64,000 nt of DNA from contig NZ_JAKVIM010000004.1 in assembly GCF_022601715.1 (NCBI RefSeq), positions 1-64,000 of the forward strand. Reading direction: 5' to 3'. This stretch comes from Acinetobacter zhairuonensis. Its GTDB lineage: Bacteria; Pseudomonadota; Gammaproteobacteria; Pseudomonadales; Moraxellaceae. Under the pieces are notes generated by a model that searched no databases, was not told where the DNA came from, and saw nothing but the letters and a program-made list of their open reading frames with translations. Within the stretch, counting starts at the first letter, position 1. Each line of letters starts with the position of its first letter. The translations under genes were made by a program, and so were the position numbers. Positions 57,499 to 64,000 of this stretch are shown piece after piece.

Positions 57499-57678
57499 CT
57501 ACGCTGCTTCTGCACAGTTAAACCATATCATGGGTTCAACATGCAACGGGGAAAATGAAATATTGATCTGTTCTTGAGTTTTTATGCTAGCAAGCGCTTT
57601 AAATTTAAATCCACAGATAAAATGAAGCGCATATTCAGCAGCATTAAAAGGCAAATCTTCACACCAAATAAAATCCAT
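57499..57678 (-). CDS. Small 59-residue protein between blaOXA and the GGDEF gene
   Basis: Open frame from ATG 57678 to TAG 57499. AAAAGG is just upstream, 26 bp after the OXA stop and 19 bp before the cyclase start, all on one strand. The product opens with MDFIWCEDLPFNAAEYALHF and contains three cysteines. It is not recognised. It would fall below common length limits for gene calling. Confidence 0.5.
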   Translation of the reverse strand: MDFIWCEDLPFNAAEYALHFICGFKFKALASIKTQEQINISFSPLHVEPMIWFNCAEAA

Positions 57679-57704
57679 CTGCCTTTTAAATTCAAACTTC
57701 CGCT

Positions 57705-58571
<867 letters not shown>

Positions 58572-58619
58572 TCATAATAGCCAGATTTTGACCAGATGGA
58601 ATAATTATTATCGAATGAG

Positions 58620-58652
58620 TTTACTTATGTTCTATTATGGTGCATAATGCAC
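58620..58652 (+). promoter_or_regulatory. Promoter of candidate plus-strand small RNA, with operator-like palindrome
   Basis: TTTACT (58620-58625), 17 bp, CATAAT (58643-58648). The 13-bp palindrome GTGCATAATGCAC (58640-58652) covers the -10 element. Confidence 0.5.
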
Positions 58653-58655
58653 GTA

Positions 58656-58754
58656 ATTAGGGCGTTTTTAATTTCATCCTCAGCAGATATTTTTAAATTT
58701 CCCTGTTTTTTGGCGAAAAGATCCCAGTTTATTTATTTAAATTGGGATTTTTTT
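58656..58754 (+). ncRNA. Candidate small RNA, plus strand
   Basis: About 99 nt from the predicted promoter to a strong terminator: an 11-bp stem (58721-58731 with 58738-58748, one G-T pair) followed by seven T. There is no plus-strand gene upstream that this terminator could serve, because blaOXA runs the other way. Confidence 0.45.
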
Positions 58755-58805
58755 CGCTTATACGAATCAATCTCAATATATTACTTCATTATAATCAAGA
58801 TAAAA

Positions 58806-58822
58806 AGCACCATATTGGTGCA
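58806..58822. promoter_or_regulatory. NtrC-like palindrome (or minus-strand hairpin terminator)
   Basis: AGCACCATATTGGTGCA matches the NtrC enhancer form TGCAC(C/T)A-N3-TGGTGCA at all but one position. On the minus strand the same hairpin is followed by five T, so a terminator is the alternative. Confidence 0.45.
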
Positions 58823-58976
58823 TTAAATTCAACAAAAATGACTATGCCTCGCCCCTCTCAAGCAAATCACATACGCCATTTTTCTTTAAAACAGCTTGGA
58901 CTGAAGCGGGTAATATCAAAAAGTTGCACCAATTTAGACGTTCTGTGATTGAAATTTTAATCTTAGCGAGAACAGA

Positions 58977-59080
58977 CAAAAAAAAGCCCAACCTTGGGGA
59001 AAGCTGGGCGATAAACTAAAAACCTTTTGTGGAGAATCAGTCAGCTATCACACTATTTGAATGAAACATGATCTGATTAC
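58977..59080 (-). ncRNA. Candidate small RNA, minus strand
   Basis: About 104 nt. It ends in a 10-bp terminator stem (58986-59009, two G-T pairs) with a CCCC loop and eight T. The nearest minus-strand gene upstream ends 1.5 kb away, beyond the plus-strand porin gene, so the terminator has no gene to serve. A C-rich loop is a common seed for pairing with ribosome sites. Confidence 0.5.
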
Positions 59081-59086
59081 AGCTTT

Positions 59087-59115
59087 ATTATGTTCCGCTT
59101 TTTATCAGAAGTAAA
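59087..59115 (-). promoter_or_regulatory. Promoter of candidate minus-strand small RNA
   Basis: On the minus strand TTTACT (59110-59115), 17 bp, CATAAT (59087-59092), the same two hexamers and spacing as the plus-strand unit at 58620. Confidence 0.5.
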
Positions 59116-59367
59116 GTCGATTGAATCACTTTGTTTTATAGAAAAACACACAAAACCCTGTTTAAGCCAACTAGTTCTCACTCTCGCTTAAAAATAGTTT
59201 ATTTAAAATACAATTGTTACATTTTTTGCAAGTTTTAATTAAATTTTGAGCAAATCTTTGCGTTATGACACAAGAAATTATAACAATTAGATGAAATTTA
59301 CCATTGTTTATGACAATAATAAAAATAAAATTAATCTTTTTTTACAATAATAAAAGCTTAATATCAC

Positions 59368-59389
59368 GCACCAAAATTGTGCTTTTTTT
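59368..59389 (+). terminator. Hairpin with T-run upstream of the porin, also NtrC-like
   Basis: GCAC/GTGC around CAAAATT, followed by seven T. The stem is short. The 15-mer GCACCAAAATTGTGC also resembles the NtrC-like palindrome at 58806. Other DNA in 59116-59520 is AT-rich without a clear feature. Confidence 0.35.
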
Positions 59390-59521
59390 CTGTTATATCC
59401 GACTTATTCAATTGTAATCCCTGCCTTTTTCATGGGTTGACACAGATTTTTCTATTTGTTTAATTTACAACCAATTTTTTATTGGAGCAAATGCTCACTA
59501 CGAACTGTAACATGACCTCGA

Positions 59522-59549
59522 TTGACTAAATAAATTGTTACAATACAAT
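59522..59549 (+). promoter_or_regulatory. Promoter of the Omp33-36 porin gene
   Basis: TTGACT (59522-59527), 16 bp, TACAAT (59544-59549), giving a leader of about 33 nt. Confidence 0.65.
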
Positions 59550-59588
59550 GCCACTTGCTTAATCCATTTTAACAAACTGGTAATACTT

Positions 59589-60467
59589 ATGAAAAAACTC
59601 GGTTTAGCCACTGCTTTATTATTAGCCATGACCGGTGCTCAAGCATACCAATTCGAAGTACAAGGTCAATCTGAATACATCGATGCATCTGCAGCAAACG
59701 ACAAAGATTTTACTGGCGGTGTGCAAGGTACTTACTACTTAAAAGATGTAGATACTTCTAAAGGTCCTTTAGCTGAAGCAGCTTTCTTAAACCAAGCTTC
59801 AAACGTATCTTTGGCATATAACTATGCTGAACTAGGTTCTAATGGCGTTGATTTCACAGCACATAACTATGGTGCAAAAGCTGAAGCTTACGTACCAACT
59901 AAATATGTACCTGTATACGCAAGCGCTTCTTACAGCCACACCATTTTAGATAGCAAAAACAATGCTGCAAATGATGACCAAGGCGACCGTTATGCACTTG
60001 AACTTGGTGCTTTAGCTGCGCCGAACTTCTTGGTTGCGCTAGGTTATACCAGCGTTGCTGACCAATTTGCTTTAGATGCATTCAATGTCATGAACAATGG
60101 CGTAGTGAAAGCAGTTGGTGAAACTGCAACAATTGGTGACGACCAAGATGCAATCACTGCACGTACTAAATATGTAGGTAACATTGACGGTACCAACATG
60201 GCTGTAGGCTTTGAGTCTGGTCTTGTTTATGGTGACGACACCGCTTACCAATTGAAAACTGACTTATATGTAACACCAAAACTAAGCGTTGGTGCTTCTT
60301 TTGCAAAATCAAGCTTCGCAGGAACTCCTGACTCAGCTTGGGGCGCGAACGTAAACTACTTCATCACTCCTGCCGTTGCTGTAGGCGCGAGCTATGTCAA
60401 TGCGAATGCTGAAGAAGTTGCACTTGATACGCAAACTGTTGGCTTAAATGCTAAATTCCGTTTCTAA
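59589..60467 (+). CDS. omp33-36: Omp33-36-family outer-membrane porin
   Basis: About 292 residues. Signal peptide MKKLGLATALLLAMTGAQA, then a beta-barrel that ends in a C-terminal phenylalanine (KFRF). The mature start YQFEVQGQSEYID and DKDFTGGVQGTYY match Acinetobacter Omp33-36, a water/small-solute channel whose loss is linked to reduced carbapenem entry. ATG 59589 begins the signal peptide. An upstream frame to 59535 lies in the promoter. Confidence 0.93.
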   Translation: MKKLGLATALLLAMTGAQAYQFEVQGQSEYIDASAANDKDFTGGVQGTYYLKDVDTSKGPLAEAAFLNQASNVSLAYNYAELGSNGVDFTAHNYGAKAEAYVPTKYVPVYASASYSHTILDSKNNAANDDQGDRYALELGALAAPNFLVALGYTSVADQFALDAFNVMNNGVVKAVGETATIGDDQDAITARTKYVGNIDGTNMAVGFESGLVYGDDTAYQLKTDLYVTPKLSVGASFAKSSFAGTPDSAWGANVNYFITPAVAVGASYVNANAEEVALDTQTVGLNAKFRF

Positions 60468-60486
60468 TTAATTAGAATCTGAATTC

Positions 60487-60516
60487 AAAAAAGGACGCTG
60501 TTGGCGTCCTTTTTTT
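60487..60516. terminator. Bidirectional terminator after the porin
   Basis: AAAAAAGGACGC/GCGTCCTTTTTT with loop TGTTG, between convergent omp33-36 and the BCCT gene. Confidence 0.9.
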
Positions 60517-60526
60517 ATTGTTGCTG

Positions 60527-62497
60527 TTAGCTTGGGCTACGCACCAAATTTAAGAAGTAAAGATGTCGCTCATATTGATCAATAATATCCTGTAATAAGT
60601 CTTCAATGGTCCAGTCCATCACATCATAATTCTGCCCACCCTCTCGCAAACAAACTTCTGCCTGATAGAACGGCTGATCTTGTGCCAACGTATCTGCCAT
60701 AAAACTGGGCGGTTGAGTTTCACGTGAAACCACTTGATAAATGAAGTTAATCTCATTGTGATGATCAACACGTAAGCGTAAACCATCCTCAATCGGCTGA
60801 ATACTGACTTCTAAATCACGGCGCTCAAATTCCTTTTGTACTTGAGAAAATGCTTGCTGCACAGTTTGTTGAATAAACTGCTCAATCTCTTGCTGGGTAT
60901 GCGGATAATGCATGATGAGTCCCAAACGCTGTTGCCAACTGCGCGGGTTTTGGATTGCACGCGGTGTAATTCGAGCATCCTGCAAAGCATTCATTTTGGT
61001 CAAATCTAGCCTTAAGGCTTTGACCAACCCCCAGCACACCAATAGCATAATTAAAGTAAAGGGCAAAGCACTCATAATGGTGGCGGACTGTAATGCAGCC
61101 AAACCGCCTGCGATCAATAAGATAATGGAAAGCAATGCAATCAGCACAGTCCAGAACAAACGCTGCCATAACGGTGAGTTTTCACTTTCTGCGGTCAGAT
61201 AATCAATCACCAGAGAACCCGAATCGGCAGAGGTCACGAAGAAAAGTACCACCAAGACTGTCGCAATTAGACTCGATACTTGCGCAAAAGGCAGATGCGT
61301 TAAAAATTCAAACAGGGCAACCGAAGAGTCTTGCTGTACTGCAGTAATCAATGAACTTTGCCCGTCCTGAATAATGCTGAACAAGGCCGCATTGCCCATA
61401 AAGCCCATCCAGATTAAGGTAAATCCTGTCGGAATAAAGAGTACTCCGACAATAAATTCCCGAATGGTGCGTCCGCGTGACACACGCGCAATGAACATGC
61501 CGACAAAAGGTGACCATGAAATCCACCATGCCCAATACATAATGGTCCAGCCGCCAATCCAACCATTCGGTTGATAGGCATATAAATTAAAGGTCATGGT
61601 AAATAAGTTAGAAACGTATTGCCCTGCATTTTGAATGGTGGTCTGTAAAATATAGATGGTTGAGCTACAGAAAAAGACAAACAATAACAGCAGCAAGACC
61701 AGAATCAGATTTAGTTCCGACAAGCGCTTAATGCCTTTATCCAGACCAAAACCCACGGACAAAGAGGCTAAAAAAGTCACAAAGACAATTAGTCCAACCT
61801 GAATACCAATGCTCTGCTGAATCCCAAAGAGATAATTCAATCCTGAATTGATTTGGGTCACCCCAAAACCAAGCGTTGTTGCCACCCCGAAAATAGTGCC
61901 TATGGTCGCAAAGGTATCGACGGCATCTCCAACAGGACCATAGATTTTTTTACCGACCAGCGGATATAAAGCAGAACGGACTTTGAGCGGTAGATTATGC
62001 CGAAAAGAAAAATACGCCAAAGATAGCCCCACCAAGGCATAAATGGCCCATGCATGCAGCCCCCAATGGAAGAAGGTAATCCGCATGGCTTGCTGTGCCG
62101 AAGCTAAAGTCTCTCCTTCCCCAGTCGGTGGACTGACATAATGCATGACAGGCTCGGCAACCCCGAAGAACATCAAGCCAATACCCATCCCTGCAGTGAA
62201 CAGCATCGCAAACCACGAACTTTTACTGTATTCAGGCGTACTATGATCGGGACCCAGTTTGATTTTTCCCATACCCGACATGGCAATGAAAATCAGCAGA
62301 ATCAAAAAAAAGGCAACGGCTAAGACATAGAACCAGCTAAATGAATCAATAATCCATTGATTCAAATGTTTGGTTAACGCTTCAAATCCGCTTGGATCGA
62401 ACAGAATTAAAGCCAAAAACAGTGCAATGATGATGACTGTACTTAAAAATACATTCCGTTTGACATTGGCAAACGGAGACGTCTTTGTGGAAGGCAT
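60527..62497 (-). CDS. BCCT-family choline/betaine/carnitine transporter
   Basis: 656 residues with 12 membrane segments. The family signature MYWAWWISWSPFVGMFIARVSRGRTIREF and the aromatic substrate region are intact. The C-terminal ~150 residues are hydrophilic, as in osmosensing BetT-type carriers. Choline is the likeliest substrate, but no bet genes lie in the window. Confidence 0.92.
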   Translation of the reverse strand: MPSTKTSPFANVKRNVFLSTVIIIALFLALILFDPSGFEALTKHLNQWIIDSFSWFYVLAVAFFLILLIFIAMSGMGKIKLGPDHSTPEYSKSSWFAMLFTAGMGIGLMFFGVAEPVMHYVSPPTGEGETLASAQQAMRITFFHWGLHAWAIYALVGLSLAYFSFRHNLPLKVRSALYPLVGKKIYGPVGDAVDTFATIGTIFGVATTLGFGVTQINSGLNYLFGIQQSIGIQVGLIVFVTFLASLSVGFGLDKGIKRLSELNLILVLLLLLFVFFCSSTIYILQTTIQNAGQYVSNLFTMTFNLYAYQPNGWIGGWTIMYWAWWISWSPFVGMFIARVSRGRTIREFIVGVLFIPTGFTLIWMGFMGNAALFSIIQDGQSSLITAVQQDSSVALFEFLTHLPFAQVSSLIATVLVVLFFVTSADSGSLVIDYLTAESENSPLWQRLFWTVLIALLSIILLIAGGLAALQSATIMSALPFTLIMLLVCWGLVKALRLDLTKMNALQDARITPRAIQNPRSWQQRLGLIMHYPHTQQEIEQFIQQTVQQAFSQVQKEFERRDLEVSIQPIEDGLRLRVDHHNEINFIYQVVSRETQPPSFMADTLAQDQPFYQAEVCLREGGQNYDVMDWTIEDLLQDIIDQYERHLYFLNLVRSPS

Positions 62498-62649
62498 GAT
62501 TTCCCCCAGAAGATTTTTAATAATGTAAAGATGAAACCAATCAGGTTTATTCGCGAGTCTTATAAAGAGTAAAAGATGAATGTTTAAAATTTAACAATTC
62601 TTGATCATGATAATTTATGCCGCAAAACAAGGCAGTGCAATTCCTGTAA

Positions 62650-63061
62650 CTATTTTTCTTGCTGTCTTGGCGCATGCCGAATGTACTGAAGGGCAATCAG
62701 TCGAGAAACGATTAACGCCAAATACATCACCCCACAAAACATTTGTAACATGGCTAAAATACGTGCTGCTGGACTGGTTGGCATAATGTCAGACAGACCT
62801 GTCGCAGACTGCAAACTAAAACTCAGAAACAATAAATTCTGCCATGACTGTAAACCTGTGGTGGGACTTTGAAAACTGTTTGGCAATAATTAATAAAGCC
62901 AGTACTCCCAGACACCACATAAATGCCCGATAAGACAAACTGTGATGACCAATCATGGACAGCCATAACATACAGAATTGAACCAAGAGCAACCATGCAG
63001 AAGGCAATAAGCGAAATCCTTTCCAGAAGTCGATGAGCACTTGCATAGGCTTCTCTCCCAT
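62650..63061 (-). pseudogene. Frameshifted ion-channel (Ion_trans_2) gene
   Basis: ATG 63061 opens a frame with two hydrophobic segments (WLLLVQFCMLWLSM, FMWCLGVLALLIIAK) that ends at 62816. The expected pore region continues in another frame (62886-62650): LLFLSFSLQSATGLSDIMPTSPAAR, then a last membrane helix. A one-base slip near the AAAA at 62871-62874 would join them. The filter reads GLSD where K+ channels have GYGD, so even the joined protein would be atypical. Confidence 0.65.
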
Positions 63062-63211
63062 TGATTGATAGCACGGTATGACACAGTTTTTTTGTTTCAG
63101 TACTATCCAAATACCGATGCTTCATTTTTATTCTGCTTCTGTTGTAGCGTATTTGTGACTATTGGTCTAGCCCATAATTACTTCCTTAAGCCTCGGTGTT
63201 GCTTAAAAGCA

Positions 63212-63249
63212 GACAATAAAAAAGCCCCACTTGGGGCTTTTTTATTGTC
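63212..63249. terminator. Long bidirectional terminator after actP
   Basis: Perfect 17-bp stem GACAATAAAAAAGCCCC/GGGGCTTTTTTATTGTC with loop ACTT. Confidence 0.92.
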
Positions 63250-63260
63250 ATGAACTAGAA

Positions 63261-64000
63261 TTAGTGATCAGATGCGCCTGAAATACCAACACCAGTCATA
63301 GAGCGTACATACTGTGCATCGAATGCTTTGCGTTCTGCTTTCGCACGCGCAGAGTTATCTGTCACAGAGAAGAACCAGCAGCAGAAGAATGCAAGTGGCA
63401 TAGAGAACAATGTTGGGCTGTTGAAACCAAACACTGGTGTATCAGAGATATGTAATGTATCTACCCATACTGCTTTAGATAGTACGATTAACGTCACCGC
63501 ACTGATCAAACCAGCCAAACCACCAATCACTGCACCGCGAGTCGTTAAACCTTTCCAGAACATTGACAATACAAGGATTGGGAAGTTTGCACAGCACGCA
63601 ACTGCGAATGCCAAGCCCACCATGAACGCGACGTTTTGTTTCTCGAACAAAATACCGAGGATCATTGCGAAAATCGCCAATACTAAAGTTGCGATTTTAG
63701 ACATACGAAGTTCAGATTCAGGCGTTGTTTGACCTTTCTTGAATACGTTTGCATACAAGTCATGTGAAATTGCTGAAGCGCCAGACAATGTCAAACCAGC
63801 TACAACCGCAAGAATTGTTGCGAATGCGACTGCTGAAATGAAGCCCATGAACAAGTCACCGCCCAATGCATCAGACAAGTGAACCGCTGCCATGTTGTTA
63901 CCGCCAACAAGCTCAAGCTTGCCAGTCACTGCCATTTTTGCAACATCAATGAACTGTGGGTTGTTTGAAACAAACAAGATCGCACCGAAACCAATGATGA
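63261..64000 (-). CDS. actP: Acetate/cation symporter ActP, C-terminal part (runs off the window)
   Basis: About 246 codons of a sodium:solute symporter. It matches ActP closely ([59 protein letters not shown] at the end). The frame stays open to the window end ([14 protein letters not shown]), so the 5' part is outside. It takes up acetate and other short acids. Confidence 0.93.
   Translation of the reverse strand, partial: IIGFGAILFVSNNPQFIDVAKMAVTGKLELVGGNNMAAVHLSDALGGDLFMGFISAVAFATILAVVAGLTLSGASAISHDLYANVFKKGQTTPESELRMSKIATLVLAIFAMILGILFEKQNVAFMVGLAFAVACCANFPILVLSMFWKGLTTRGAVIGGLAGLISAVTLIVLSKAVWVDTLHISDTPVFGFNSPTLFSMPLAFFCCWFFSVTDNSARAKAERKAFDAQYVRSMTGVGISGASDH

Noticed and set aside
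58742-58948. 68-codon plus-strand frame between blaOXA and the porin
   Set aside because: It begins inside the terminator of the candidate small RNA, has no ribosome site, and spans another hairpin.
62823-63125. 100-codon minus-strand frame
   Set aside because: It is the third frame of the ion-channel pseudogene region, and its hydrophobic stretch is a shifted reading of the same segment.

Overview
The window is a chromosomal segment from a gamma-proteobacterium of the family Moraxellaceae, almost certainly the genus Acinetobacter. The basis is moderate-to-low GC content, a histidine pathway split into separated hisB-hisH, hisA and hisF loci, an Omp33-36-type porin, a lipoprotein class D (OXA-type) beta-lactamase, a YajR-type transporter beside ssb, and the overall housekeeping gene set. 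The species is not determined. No complete insertion sequence, prophage, CRISPR array or replication origin is seen.

Layout. 1-3.8 kb: two tandem tRNA-Phe genes, a PanZ-like acetyltransferase, hisB-hisH, an RNase D-like exonuclease-fold protein and hisA. 3.8-9 kb: an XRE-cupin regulator with a paired palindromic operator facing an EamA exporter; a PuuP/PuuB-like putrescine uptake and oxidation pair; a solitary IS630-type helix-turn-helix protein followed by a seven-step 22-bp tandem array. 9-19 kb: thrB with a cold-shock/DUF1294 protein and a small membrane protein, hisF, a fatty acid hydroxylase, an AraC regulator, aqpZ, a secreted nuclease, kup and tRNA-Ser. 19-27.7 kb: a six-gene valine-type catabolic operon (mmsA, mmsB, acyl-CoA synthetase, acyl-CoA dehydrogenase, enoyl-CoA hydratase, 3-hydroxyisobutyryl-CoA hydrolase) with a divergent LysR regulator. 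27.7-36 kb: LysR/MFS pair, tRNA-Thr, FAD oxidoreductase plus methyltransferase, pirin, YcaC-like hydrolase, ahpC. 36-42.6 kb: a GABA catabolic locus (gabT-gabD, gabR, gabP) with a shared two-part operator. 42.6-50.6 kb: ssb, yajR, a TerC-like membrane protein, tenA, MerR/SDR pair, DUF1304 protein, and an oxidoreductase with a NemR-like TetR regulator. 50.8-54.6 kb: uvrA and an AT-rich AbiJ-like defence gene. 55-60.5 kb: a MORN-repeat protein, a diguanylate cyclase, an unannotated 59-codon gene, the OXA beta-lactamase, a 1-kb non-coding stretch with two predicted small RNAs, and the Omp33-36 porin. 60.5-64 kb: a BCCT transporter, a frameshifted ion-channel pseudogene and the 3' part of actP.

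The theme is use of amines and amino acids: putrescine feeds GABA, and GABA is taken up by GabP and converted by GabT/GabD to succinate under GabR. Valine breakdown has its own operon. The signals that gene calls do not explain are the 22-bp array beside the IS630-type protein, the matched GabR operators that argue for a shorter GabR, the 32-residue duplication at the start of the acyl-CoA dehydrogenase, and the two promoter-terminator units between the beta-lactamase and the porin.
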